Source of the DNA: Thermoleophilia bacterium
GTDB lineage: Bacteria > Actinomycetota > Thermoleophilia > BMS3ABIN01
Assembly: GCA_020053595.1 (NCBI GenBank)
Contig: JAGVMV010000041.1
Coordinates: 1-64,000 of the forward strand
DNA length: 64,000 nucleotides
Reading direction: 5' to 3'
Shown here: positions 27,389 through 35,818 of the stretch, one piece after another
Numbering within the stretch: position 1 is the first letter of the stretch
Layout: every line of letters begins with the position of its first letter
Position numbers and translations under genes: made by a program
Notes under the pieces: generated by a model
The model's input: only the letters and a program-made list of their open reading frames with translations
Told to the model about the DNA's origin: nothing
Database searches by the model: none

Positions 27389-27949
27389 ATGATGAATCTG
27401 CCGGAAACCAATCCAGCCCATTTTGCCAGGGATGTTGTAAAGGCTGCGCTTGAATATAAAACGCTGCCGGATCCTCCCGATGAGGAATTTTACCGGCAGC
27501 AAGCCGGATGCTTCGTCAGCATTAAAAAAGATGGTAATCTGCGGGGCTGCATCGGCACGCTGGAGCCGGCCGAGAAAGACCTGGGCCAGGAAATCTTGCG
27601 TAATGCCCAGTCAGCAGCCTTCGGCGATCCGCGTTTCCCGGGCGTAACTGTTCAGGAATGCGATCATCTGACTTTCAGTGTGGATGTGCTGAGCAAGCCC
27701 GAGGAGGTCGATTCGGCTGGCGAACTTGATTGTAAGCGCTACGGGGTCATCGTCAGCTGCGAGTACCGCCGGGGGGTGCTTTTGCCCGATCTCGACGGGG
27801 TAGACAGCATCGAGCACCAACTGGGTATCGCCTGTCAGAAAGCCGGTATTGATCCCAACGACAAGTTTGCCATCCAGCGTTTCACCGTTTCACGATTCGA
27901 CGAGGGCTGGCAGACTGGCGTGGATCCTGCCGGCGGCCGTGCTTGTTGA
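27389..27949 (+). CDS. AmmeMemoRadiSam system protein A (AMMECR1 domain)
   Basis: The AMMECR1 fold is recognised by AGCFVSIKKDGNLRGCIGTL (~36-55), the SAAFGDPRFPGVT block and GVLLPDLDGVDSIEHQLGIA. The biochemical role of this conserved protein is unknown. The start ATG 27389 overlaps the stop of a seven-codon frame (27369-27392) that has its own ribosome-binding site AGGAAAAGG, so initiation may be coupled to a leader peptide. It lies 90 bases after the MEMO1 gene and is presumably co-transcribed. Confidence 0.9.
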   Translation: MMNLPETNPAHFARDVVKAALEYKTLPDPPDEEFYRQQAGCFVSIKKDGNLRGCIGTLEPAEKDLGQEILRNAQSAAFGDPRFPGVTVQECDHLTFSVDVLSKPEEVDSAGELDCKRYGVIVSCEYRRGVLLPDLDGVDSIEHQLGIACQKAGIDPNDKFAIQRFTVSRFDEGWQTGVDPAGGRAC

Positions 27950-28048
27950 AGTATTCGCTGCCGCCGAACATGATTGGCATCAGGTTTCGAATTAATACGG
28001 TACATCAATGGAGCCCGGTCTCGAATTGCGATCATTAGAGAAGCAAAA

Positions 28049-28088
28049 GGGGACCGGGACCAGCTTTACTCAGAAGGCCCCAGTCCCC
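28049..28088. terminator. Imperfect inverted repeat between convergent AMMECR1 and norB
   Basis: GGGGACCGGGACC (28049-28061) and GGCCCCAGTCCCC (28076-28088) are complementary at 11 of 13 positions around a 14-base loop. They lie between two converging genes and probably end transcription from either side. There is no T tract. Confidence 0.45.
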
Positions 28089-28124
28089 GGTTTAGCGGTT
28101 CATCCTGTTTTCAACGGCTTACGG

Positions 28125-29525
28125 TTACCGCTCCTCATTTGTTTGTTTCGCCGTCATCATGTACCAGAAGGTCACGATGACGCCCAGTAGCATGAAAACG
28201 CCGAAGAACAGCACGACCTTGAACCATAGCTGCATGTAACCCTGGGCGGTCATGAAGCTTTCGCCCATGACTCGCTCCACATACGTCTGTATAACGCCGG
28301 CGATGCCCATGGCGATGCCAATGCCCAGGATCGACAGGCACATGATCCAGAAGCCCCAGGTTGCCAGCGACGCCTTGAAGCGCGAGACGCCACGCAGCCG
28401 CGGCACGGCATACCAGAACATGGTCAGGTTCAGCAGGCCATAGGCACCGAAGAAGGCGAGGTGCCCGTGGCTGGAGGTTATCTGGCTGCCATGCGTGTAG
28501 TAGTTGATCTGCGGCAGCGTATGGGCGAACCCGAAGACGCCGGCGCCCACCAGATGCCCGATGGCCGTTCCCAGCGCGAACATCCAGACGACCTTCTCCT
28601 TGATGACCACGCCGTGCCGCCGCTGGGTCAGGAACGTGTCCACGACCATGGCGATGATGGGCAGCACTTCCATGGCGCTGAAGATACCGCCGATCCACAG
28701 CCAGGTGCTGGGCGCGCCGATCCAGTAGTAGTGGTGCCCGGTGCCGGCCAGGCCGGTGAACAGGAAGAGCGCCGTCTCCAGATAGAGGTATTTCTCGACG
28801 ACCCTGCGGTCGACTCCGGTTATCTTAATCAGCACGAAGGCCAGGATCGCCGCCGTCACCAGCTCCCAGGCGCCCTCGACCCAGAGATGAACCACCCACC
28901 ACCAGTAGAACCAGTCGATGGATAAGTTGCGGTAGAAGGGCATCCCGAAGAGATAGAGCAGCGCCAGGAAAGTCAGGCCGCCCAGTAGCATTCCCAGGAT
29001 GGCCGTCTTTTTCCCCTTGATGACTGTCATGGCAACATTGAACAGGAAGATCAAAGCGCCCACGACCACGATGAAGTCGAGCGGCGTCGGGATCTCCAGG
29101 AGTGGTTTACCCTGGGTCCAGCCGAAAGTGAAGCCCACCAGGGCTGCCACGCCTGTCACCAGGAACACTATCAGCTGGAAATACGCGAGCTTGACGCTAT
29201 AGATCTCACGCTCCGCCTCTTCGGGGACCAGATAATAGGCGCCGCCCATGAATCCGAGCAGCATCCAGAGCACCAGCAGGTTCGTGTGCATGGCCCTGGT
29301 CATGCCGAACGGCAGGACGTCGACCACGCTCTGCGGGATGGTGAAGGCGTAGCTGATCGCCAGCCACAGCCCTACCACAATTTGCAGGACGAACAGGGCC
29401 AGCGCCGAGACGAAGTACCAGTACGCGACTCGCTGTGAGGCGTAGGGCACCAGTTTTTCGTCGCGGGGGCCCATGGCGATGCCGCCGGGAGCGGCGGGCT
29501 GCATTCCGGTTGATCGAGCGCTCAT
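28125..29525 (-). CDS. norB: Nitric oxide reductase catalytic subunit NorB
   Basis: This haem-copper oxidase relative reduces nitric oxide to nitrous oxide. Twelve membrane helices are apparent. The metal ligands of cNOR are all present: H80 and H355 region for low-spin haem (RAMHTNLL, SSHGHLAFFG), H353 for haem b3, and the FeB site H213, H264, H265 with glutamate E217 (VVHLWVEGAWE, GTGHHYYW). There is no quinol oxidase N-terminal extension, so it is the cytochrome c-dependent type. Its ATG overlaps norC by four bases. No norQ or norD activator genes are adjacent, and the locus may serve detoxification rather than full denitrification. Confidence 0.95.
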   Translation of the reverse strand: MSARSTGMQPAAPGGIAMGPRDEKLVPYASQRVAYWYFVSALALFVLQIVVGLWLAISYAFTIPQSVVDVLPFGMTRAMHTNLLVLWMLLGFMGGAYYLVPEEAEREIYSVKLAYFQLIVFLVTGVAALVGFTFGWTQGKPLLEIPTPLDFIVVVGALIFLFNVAMTVIKGKKTAILGMLLGGLTFLALLYLFGMPFYRNLSIDWFYWWWVVHLWVEGAWELVTAAILAFVLIKITGVDRRVVEKYLYLETALFLFTGLAGTGHHYYWIGAPSTWLWIGGIFSAMEVLPIIAMVVDTFLTQRRHGVVIKEKVVWMFALGTAIGHLVGAGVFGFAHTLPQINYYTHGSQITSSHGHLAFFGAYGLLNLTMFWYAVPRLRGVSRFKASLATWGFWIMCLSILGIGIAMGIAGVIQTYVERVMGESFMTAQGYMQLWFKVVLFFGVFMLLGVIVTFWYMMTAKQTNEER

Positions 29526-30235
29526 GACTGCCCACCTCCCTGCTTGGCCAGGAACTCACCGATGGCCTGGCGGTCGTCATCGCTGACATAGGACAGCGCC
29601 GGCATCCGCGAGCCCGCGTTGACTGAGCCGGGGTCCTTGATCAGTCCGGCGATAATAGCGGCGTTATATTTGTTGCCGACAGTATCGAGGGCCGGGCCGC
29701 TGCCGCCGCCCGTGCCGCCGATGGAATGACATTGCATGCAGTTCTCCTTGAAGGCGGCCGCGCCGCGTGAGAGACCGGCGCCGGTGAGCCGGCGCTCGGA
29801 AGCCGACATCGCCTCGGCGTTGTCCTGTGGCGGCCAGTCATGATTGTCGATGTTGCTGACCCATTCCAGGAAGGCCGTCAGGTCGTTCGCCTCCTGGTCG
29901 GTGACCTTCAGGTTCGGCATCTTGCGAAATGAAGTGGCGAACGTGGTCTCGGGGGTTTTGACGGCGGCCTTGATGCTGTCGGGGCCGATCCGCTTGTAGA
30001 CCCGGGTGAGGTCAGGCGCATAGTAGATACCGAAGCCAAGGATCGTGTGGCACTCGTTGCAATTCTTGCTCTCCCAGACATGTTTGCCGCTCACCACCTG
30101 TTCGCTCAACTTATCGGCGTGGGTAAGGGCGCCGAACTGCCGGTGTGTATCCCAGGTCAGTCCCAGGAAAATCACCAGCGATATGGCGGCCCCGCCCAGA
30201 AAAATGAAAAACGCGTTGCGGTTTATCAAGGACAT
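29522..30235 (-). CDS. norC: Nitric oxide reductase cytochrome c subunit NorC with an extra haem domain
   Basis: NorC passes electrons to NorB. One N-terminal membrane anchor (AFFIFLGGAAISLVIFLGL) is followed by a typical NorC haem domain: GKHVWESKNCNECHTILG (C59, C62, H63) with Met in FRKMPNL. The protein continues into a second cytochrome c domain with CMQCHSIGG (C166, C169, H170) and RMPALS. Ordinary NorC is about 150 aa with one haem; this one has 237 aa and two. A 14-codon frame with a strong AAGGAGAGGAG site (ATG at 30265-30267) overlaps its start. The divergent regulator lies upstream. Confidence 0.9.
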   Translation of the reverse strand: MSLINRNAFFIFLGGAAISLVIFLGLTWDTHRQFGALTHADKLSEQVVSGKHVWESKNCNECHTILGFGIYYAPDLTRVYKRIGPDSIKAAVKTPETTFATSFRKMPNLKVTDQEANDLTAFLEWVSNIDNHDWPPQDNAEAMSASERRLTGAGLSRGAAAFKENCMQCHSIGGTGGGSGPALDTVGNKYNAAIIAGLIKDPGSVNAGSRMPALSYVSDDDRQAIGEFLAKQGGGQS

Positions 30236-30401
30236 CGCCCCTTTCCAGAATTGCTGGCCTGATGCATGCTCCTCTCCTTTTCTCCGTCTTAATAAACAGG
30301 TTATAGAATTAGCGGCGAGTTCCCGACGAGTTGGGGAAGACAGGGTCCTGGGAATGGCTTACCGGGACCGCGCCGCCGCTCAAAAAGGCTATAACACCAT
30401 T

Positions 30402-30421
30402 AACACTATGTCAATAGTGTT
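30402..30421. promoter_or_regulatory. Palindromic operator between norC and the divergent regulator
   Basis: AACACTAT-GTCA-ATAGTGTT is a perfect inverted repeat with 8-base arms. It lies 167 bases from the norC start and 41 bases before the regulator start, with TATAAT at 30443-30448 just downstream. A role as binding site for the regulator is inferred from position. The rest of 30236-30461 carries no gene. Confidence 0.6.
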
Positions 30422-30461
30422 TATTCCTGATTTAAATATGGCTATAATCCAGGGGAAGCCC

Positions 30462-31151
30462 ATGGACAAAAAATATGATGATATATCGAGATTGCTGGCT
30501 GAACCGACACGGCTGGAAATATATAGAGCGGTTATCGGGGCCGGTGGCAAGGCACTGACCTCCGCGGAGATCTCCCGGAAATTCGGCCTTCACGTAAACG
30601 TGTCCAGGATGCACCTGGAGAAGCTGGCGAGCGCCGGGCTGCTCCTGTCCAGCTACCGCAAGGCAGTCGGCGGTGGCAGGCCTCCACGGGAATACAGCGC
30701 CGGCAACAAGTTGTTCACTTTCCAATATCCACCCCGGGATTATCAGCTTCTGGCGGATATCTCGCTGGCGGCTCTGAAGAGCGGGCGAGATGCGGAAACA
30801 CTTGCCAGGGAAGCGGGCTACCGTATCGGTGAGAAAGCGATAGCGGCGGCGGGATTAAAGCCGGGGACGGTTCGCAATAAAAAACTGGTTGCGAGCCTGA
30901 AAAAACTGATCGAGGACCAGGGTCTGTTTGCCCGGGTCACCACCTCGGCCGATGGCGGCCTGGAAGTCCGCGCTTTCAATTGTATCTTCAAGGAGCTTTC
31001 TTCGAAGTACGCCAACCTGGTCTGCGGCATCCATCGCCAGCTGTTCACCGGTTTATGTGAATCCTATTTCGGCAAGGTCGAGGTTACCAGCGATTTTGAG
31101 ATCGCGGAGGGCGGGAAGAGCTGCAAGTTCATGGTAATACAAGTCTCGTAG
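30462..31151 (+). CDS. ArsR/SufR-like HTH regulator with a C-terminal cysteine cluster
   Basis: A winged helix-turn-helix domain occupies residues ~8-85 (LLAEPTRLEIYRAVIGAGG, ALTSAEISRKFGLHVNVSRM). The C-terminal half ends in a cysteine-rich segment: FNCIFKEL, LVCGIHRQL, TGLCESYF, GKSCKFMV. The spacing C-x13-C-x10-C-x21-C recalls SufR/COG2345 regulators, whose cysteines bind an Fe-S cluster. Its position facing norCB suggests a nitric oxide or redox sensor; this is inference. ATG 30462 has AGGGGAA upstream; the frame is open back to 30045 but that part lies antisense to norC. Its 3' end overlaps the probable miaA start. Confidence 0.8.
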   Translation: MDKKYDDISRLLAEPTRLEIYRAVIGAGGKALTSAEISRKFGLHVNVSRMHLEKLASAGLLLSSYRKAVGGGRPPREYSAGNKLFTFQYPPRDYQLLADISLAALKSGRDAETLAREAGYRIGEKAIAAAGLKPGTVRNKKLVASLKKLIEDQGLFARVTTSADGGLEVRAFNCIFKELSSKYANLVCGIHRQLFTGLCESYFGKVEVTSDFEIAEGGKSCKFMVIQVS

Positions 31152-32068
31152 CCATATTCGGACCAACCGCTGTTGGCAAGAGCCGTGTGGCGGTTGAGGT
31201 GGCCCGTGCTCTCAACGGAGAAATTGTCTCCGCCGATTCGATGCAGGTATACCGAGGCCTGCCCATAATTACCGATCAGCCTCCCCCGGAAATGCTTGCC
31301 ACCCTTCCACACCACCTGGTGGGTACCGTGGGGCTGGAAGAGGAATACAGCGCCGGGCGCTTCGCCAGTGAGGCGGCCGCCATCATCAGCGATATAAAGG
31401 CTCGGGGAAAACTGCCGCTGCTGATCGGTGGCACCGGGCTTTACATGCGCTCGCTTCTGGGGGGTTTCAGTTTCGCCGGACGGTCTGACGACGCCAGAAA
31501 GAAGTGGCGGGAATTTATCCTGGAAGAAGGCGTCGAAGCCGGTTACAGGGAACTCTCCCGCCTTGATCCTGAAGCTGCCTCAACGGTTGACCGGGAAAAT
31601 CCGCGTCGACTGATTCGCGCCCTGGAAGCGGCTGAAGCCGCCGCCGGCGGCGCTGGTGAACCGCTTTCCGCCGAACGGGAACGGCTCTGGTCAGCGGATT
31701 CGCCTTACAGGGGGATTTCGTTCGGACTGATGGCGCCGCGTTCCGATCTCTACAGACGCATAGATGAGCGCGTTGACCGGATGCTCGACGCTGGAGCCGT
31801 GCGGGAAGTCCAGGAAGCCCGTCAGACTGTGGTCTCGGCTACAGCCGCACAGGCAATCGGTTTCCGGGAGATATGTGGTTTCCTGGATGGTCTCATGTCA
31901 CTGGAGGAAGTTGCCGCCTCGATCAAGAAGAAGAGCCGCCGATACGCCAAGCGCCAGCTGACCTGGATGCGAAAGATGCCTGATATTGTTAGAATCGATC
32001 TGGCCGGGCGCACTCCAGCTACCGCCGTCGCGGCAATCATCGAGCACATTCATGACGCTTCAGCTTGA
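31121..32068 (+). CDS. miaA: tRNA dimethylallyltransferase
   Basis: MiaA adds the isopentenyl group to A37 of tRNAs reading UNN codons, the substrate of MiaB. The P-loop VAIFGPTAVGKS, the following ALNGEIVSADSMQVYRG and GGTGLYMRSLLGG are intact. The first ATG/GTG/TTG in frame is GTG 31187, which would remove the P-loop. Upstream the frame is open only back to 31100 and offers CTG 31121 (after GGAGGG and GGGAAGAG) as the best start. Otherwise a one-base error joins it to ATG 31131. It overlaps the regulator gene by up to 31 bases and dapF by 17. Confidence 0.9.
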   Translation: MQVHGNTSLVAIFGPTAVGKSRVAVEVARALNGEIVSADSMQVYRGLPIITDQPPPEMLATLPHHLVGTVGLEEEYSAGRFASEAAAIISDIKARGKLPLLIGGTGLYMRSLLGGFSFAGRSDDARKKWREFILEEGVEAGYRELSRLDPEAASTVDRENPRRLIRALEAAEAAAGGAGEPLSAERERLWSADSPYRGISFGLMAPRSDLYRRIDERVDRMLDAGAVREVQEARQTVVSATAAQAIGFREICGFLDGLMSLEEVAASIKKKSRRYAKRQLTWMRKMPDIVRIDLAGRTPATAVAAIIEHIHDASA

Positions 32069-32918
32069 ATTCTCCAAGTGGCAGGGACTCGGAAACGATT
32101 ACATTATCGTCGCCGTGAGAGACCTTGCCTTCGAAATGACACCAGCCCGTGCCGCCGCCCTCTGCGACCGGCACCGGGGCATCGGCGCCGATGGCATCCT
32201 CCTCTGGGGCGGCACGGAAGGAGCCGGTTTCAACCTGGAAATCTTCAACCCTGACGGCAGCAACGCGGAAATGTGCGGCAACGGCATTCGCATGCTGGCG
32301 CGATGTCTGGTAGACCATGGTTTTGCCACTGAGCCCACTTTCGCCATTAACACCGGTGCCGGTCTCATAGCCCTAACCGTGGCGCCGGATGGCCTGGTCA
32401 GGGTAAAGATGGGAGTCGCCCGCCTCGGCGGTAACGGTATCGTTGGTTACGATGGGGTGCGGGCAGAGAGCGAGGCTACAGGCCAGAAGTTCGAAGCATG
32501 CGGACGTGAGTTCGTGTTCACCTTTGTTGATATGGGGAACCCGCACTGCGTCATCGAAACTGTGGATCTCAGCGCCATCGATCTCGAACTCGTGGGGCCT
32601 GCTATTGAAAACCATCAGCTTTTTCCCAACCGCGCCAATGTAGAGTTCATGAAGGTGACGGGCCCGTCAGAAGTGAGCATGCGGGTCTGGGAGCGTGGGG
32701 TGGGGGAGACCAGCGCCTGCGGCACCGGGGCCTGCGCCGTGGCGGTGGCGGCATACCGGACCCGTGGCGTAAAGAGCCCCATGACTGTGAGCCTGCCCGG
32801 CGGCGAGCTGCAGGTCGAGGTCGATCCGAAGCTGAACGTGGTTATGACCGGACCGGCCGCGGAGGTTTATTCAGGAACGCTTTCAGAAGAATTCATCAAC
32901 CGACTGAAGGAGCTGTAG
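32052..32918 (+). CDS. dapF: Diaminopimelate epimerase
   Basis: DapF converts LL- to meso-diaminopimelate with two active-site cysteines. Both are present: EMCGNGIRML (~76) and TSACGTGACAVAVAA (~220). The N-terminus KWQGLGNDYI is typical. ATG 32052 overlaps the miaA end by 17 bases; an in-frame codon upstream (31986) would lie inside miaA. The enzyme acts right after DapL, encoded three bases downstream. Confidence 0.96.
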   Translation: MTLQLEFSKWQGLGNDYIIVAVRDLAFEMTPARAAALCDRHRGIGADGILLWGGTEGAGFNLEIFNPDGSNAEMCGNGIRMLARCLVDHGFATEPTFAINTGAGLIALTVAPDGLVRVKMGVARLGGNGIVGYDGVRAESEATGQKFEACGREFVFTFVDMGNPHCVIETVDLSAIDLELVGPAIENHQLFPNRANVEFMKVTGPSEVSMRVWERGVGETSACGTGACAVAVAAYRTRGVKSPMTVSLPGGELQVEVDPKLNVVMTGPAAEVYSGTLSEEFINRLKEL

Positions 32919-32921
32919 ACG

Positions 32922-34079
32922 ATGAGGTTTTCGCGGCGCATGGATGGATTGCCACCGTACCTGTTTGCCGAGATCGAGCGGAAGGTCTCCGAAAAGCGCC
33001 GGCAGGGCGTCGATGTCATCAGTCTCGGAATCGGTGATCCCGATATGCCGACGCCGCCTCACATCGTCGAGGAGATGCAGCGGCTGGTGGCCGACCCGGC
33101 TAACCACCAATATCCCAACAATCGCGGCCTCGACGAGTTCCGCGAGGGTGTCGCTACCTTTTATAAAAACCGTTTCAACGTCGATCTGGATCCCGAGACC
33201 GAGGTCCTGCCGCTGCTTGGAGCCAAGGAAGGCATCGCCCACATCTGCATGAGCTTCCTTGATCAGGGCGATATTTGCCTCGGCGCCGACCCCGGTTATC
33301 CTGTCTATGCCAGTGGGCCCATCCTGGCGGGCGGCACGCCCGTGCCGATGCCGCTCAAGCCGGAGCTCGGTTTTCAGCCTGATCTTGACGCCATCGACTC
33401 GGACACGCTGGAGCATGCGAAAATGCTGTTCGTCAACTATCCCAATAACCCGACCGGCGCTGTCATCGAGGACGATTTTTTCGAGCGGCTGGCCGAGTTC
33501 GGGCGCAGGCACGACATCGCTATCATCCATGACAATGCTTATTCGGAGATAACCTACGACGGCTACATAGCGCCGAGTTATCTCGAGACGCCGGGAGCGA
33601 AGGAGACGGGCATTGAATTTTATTCCCTCTCAAAGACTTACAACATGACCGGCTGGCGCATCGGCGCCGCGGTGGGCAACGCCGAGATCATCGAGGCGCT
33701 CTGGCGGCTAAAGACCAATATGGATTCAGGGATGTTCCAGGCCCTCCAACGCACCGCGGTCACCGCCATGACCGGTTCGCAGCAGTGTGTCGAGGACATG
33801 TGCGGCCTGTATCAGCGACGCCGCGATCTTGTCGTGGGAACGCTGCATGAGATCGGCATCGATGTGGCATCGCCCAAGGGCACCATCTACATCTGGGTGC
33901 CGGTACCCGACGGCTACACCTCGACCTCTTTCGCCGATATGGTCCTGGAAAAATGCGCCGTTGTGGTGCCGCCCGGCTCCGGCTACGGCGCCAGCGGCGA
34001 AGGGTTCGTGCGCATCTCCCTGACCGCGCCCGACGAGCGGATTATCGAAGCGCTCGAGCGGATAAAAGATAATTTGTGA
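32922..34079 (+). CDS. dapL: LL-diaminopimelate aminotransferase (DapL type)
   Basis: This class I PLP aminotransferase has SLSKTYNMTGWRIGAAVGN with the PLP-binding lysine (~233), NYPNNPTGAV and a GIGDPDMPTP N-terminus typical of DapL-type enzymes. DapL converts tetrahydrodipicolinate to LL-diaminopimelate in one step, bypassing the acyl-intermediate route. Placement next to dapF, and dapA/dapB in the same window, supports this over a general aspartate aminotransferase. GGAG precedes the ATG. It overlaps hflX by four bases. Confidence 0.88.
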   Translation: MRFSRRMDGLPPYLFAEIERKVSEKRRQGVDVISLGIGDPDMPTPPHIVEEMQRLVADPANHQYPNNRGLDEFREGVATFYKNRFNVDLDPETEVLPLLGAKEGIAHICMSFLDQGDICLGADPGYPVYASGPILAGGTPVPMPLKPELGFQPDLDAIDSDTLEHAKMLFVNYPNNPTGAVIEDDFFERLAEFGRRHDIAIIHDNAYSEITYDGYIAPSYLETPGAKETGIEFYSLSKTYNMTGWRIGAAVGNAEIIEALWRLKTNMDSGMFQALQRTAVTAMTGSQQCVEDMCGLYQRRRDLVVGTLHEIGIDVASPKGTIYIWVPVPDGYTSTSFADMVLEKCAVVVPPGSGYGASGEGFVRISLTAPDERIIEALERIKDNL

Positions 34080-35320
34080 GTGAACGCGCTTATCTCATAG
34101 CCGTAGTGAGCGGTCCCTCTTGTGATGAAGAGGGTTATAAGCCTCTGGCCGAGTTGAGCGAGCTGTTATCCACCGCCGGTGCCGAGTATGCTGGTGAAAT
34201 GATCCAGCGTCGGGATCATCCCGTCGCCCATACCTACTTCGGCAAGGGCAAGCTGGTTGAGCTCAAGCAGGAAGTCGGCCGCCTGAAGCCCGACCTGGTG
34301 GTCGTCGAGGATGAACTCACTCCGACCCAGCAGCGTAACCTCGAGGACAAGCTCGGCGTGCGGGTTATTGACCGCGCCGCGCTAATCCTCGACATCTTCG
34401 CCCAGCACGCCCACACCGCTGAAGGAAAGCTGCAGGTAGAGCTGGCGCAACTCGAATTCAACCTGACCCGCATGCGTGGCAAGGGTATCGAACTCTCGCG
34501 GCTGGGAGGCGGTATCGGCACCAGGGGCCCAGGCGAGACCAAGCTCGAGGTTGACCAGAGGGTTGCCCGCAACCGCATCAGTCACCTCAAGCGCCGCCTT
34601 AAGGATGTGTCATCATCGCGTGAAGTTATGCGCCGTTCACGCCTGGCATCCCGCCTGCCGCTGGTTGCTCTTGCCGGATATACCAATACCGGCAAATCTA
34701 CACTTCTGAACGCGCTCACCAAGGGTGGTGTTTCCGTCAACGACCAGCTTTTTGAAACACTCGACCCGACTACCCGCTCCTATGAATTCGAAGGACAAAC
34801 CTACCTTTTGACTGACACCGTCGGTTTCATTCGCAAGCTGCCTCATCAACTGGTAGAGGCTTTTCACTCCACACTCGAAGAAACCCTTGTGGCCAACCTG
34901 ATACTTCATGTGGCGGATGCTTCAGCGCCTGAAGATGAGCTTGACGTTATGATTGGAGCAGTAGATAAGGTGCTGGACGATATCGAAGCGGCATCTATTC
35001 CGCGCCTGCTGGTGCTCAACAAGGTTGACCGGATTGACCAGGAGCAGCGAAGTTTTCTTAAGAGAAACTATCCGGACGCCATATTCATATCAGCTCTTCA
35101 TAGTGACGGCCTGGACTTTCTCCAGGAACGGGTCAAGAAATTCTTCGATGCCGGCATGGAATTCGTGGAACTGTTCTTTTCATACGGTGACGGCCGCATA
35201 ATCGGCGATATACATAGAATTGCCACTAATGTTGATGTGGAGAATACTTCCGAGGGAGTCATCGTTCGTGCCCGCCTGCCTCGTGAATATGTCTCGCGTT
35301 ATTCGAGGTATCAACGATAA
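34076..35320 (+). CDS. hflX: Ribosome-associated GTPase HflX
   Basis: HflX splits stalled ribosomes. The N-terminal HflX domain (YFGKGKLVELK, VVEDELTPTQQRNLE) and the glycine-rich linker (LSRLGGGIGTRGPGETKLE) precede the G domain with AGYTNTGKSTLLNAL (G1), DTVGFIRKLPHQLVEAF (G3) and LNKVD (G4). The length of 414 aa is usual. It begins at a GTG overlapping the dapL stop. The miaA-hflX linkage is widely conserved. Confidence 0.96.
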   Translation: MSERAYLIAVVSGPSCDEEGYKPLAELSELLSTAGAEYAGEMIQRRDHPVAHTYFGKGKLVELKQEVGRLKPDLVVVEDELTPTQQRNLEDKLGVRVIDRAALILDIFAQHAHTAEGKLQVELAQLEFNLTRMRGKGIELSRLGGGIGTRGPGETKLEVDQRVARNRISHLKRRLKDVSSSREVMRRSRLASRLPLVALAGYTNTGKSTLLNALTKGGVSVNDQLFETLDPTTRSYEFEGQTYLLTDTVGFIRKLPHQLVEAFHSTLEETLVANLILHVADASAPEDELDVMIGAVDKVLDDIEAASIPRLLVLNKVDRIDQEQRSFLKRNYPDAIFISALHSDGLDFLQERVKKFFDAGMEFVELFFSYGDGRIIGDIHRIATNVDVENTSEGVIVRARLPREYVSRYSRYQR

Positions 35321-35386
35321 GGGCAGCTTTAGATCCCGGTACGGGGTATCATTACACCGAACCGCTGCTTTGATAGGATTGTATCC

Positions 35387-35818
35387 ATGTTCATACCTAT
35401 AAAGATCCTCAGTCCCGCGGCAAAGGTACCCGTGCATGCCTACAACGATGGCGATGCCGGCGTCGATCTTACCAGCGTTACTGCCTTGACTTTGAAGGCG
35501 GGGGAGAGAGCGCTGGTTGCCACTGGTATCGCAATAGCAATTCCCCGGGGTTACGGGGGCTTTGTGCAGCCCCGTTCGGGCCTCGCTGCCAAATTCGGGA
35601 TCACACTCACCAACTCTCCCGGTCTGATCGACAGCAATTACCGGGGCGAGGTCAAAGTGATAATCCAGAATACCGGCGATAAGGAATTTGTTATCGAAAT
35701 GGGCAGCCGCATCGCCCAACTGGTTATCGTGCCGGTAGAACGCGCCGATTTCGAGGAAGTCGATGAACTTCCTGAGTCCGAACGTGGGGATGGCGGCTTC
35801 GGCAGCTCCGGTCATTAG
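35387..35818 (+). CDS. dut: Deoxyuridine 5'-triphosphate nucleotidohydrolase
   Basis: The trimeric dUTPase hydrolyses dUTP to dUMP. All five motifs are present: DAGVDL, PRSGLA, GLIDSNYRGEV, RIAQLVIVP and the C-terminal RGDGGFGSSG that closes over the site. Length 143 aa. The ATG has only a weak upstream site (TAGGATTG). It lies between hflX and tRNA-Pro. Confidence 0.96.
   Translation: MFIPIKILSPAAKVPVHAYNDGDAGVDLTSVTALTLKAGERALVATGIAIAIPRGYGGFVQPRSGLAAKFGITLTNSPGLIDSNYRGEVKVIIQNTGDKEFVIEMGSRIAQLVIVPVERADFEEVDELPESERGDGGFGSSGH

Noticed and set aside
30045-30461. N-terminal extension of the nor-locus regulator to 30045
   Set aside because: The extension is antisense to norC and crosses the promoter and operator; ATG 30462 has a good ribosome-binding site and begins the conserved HTH.
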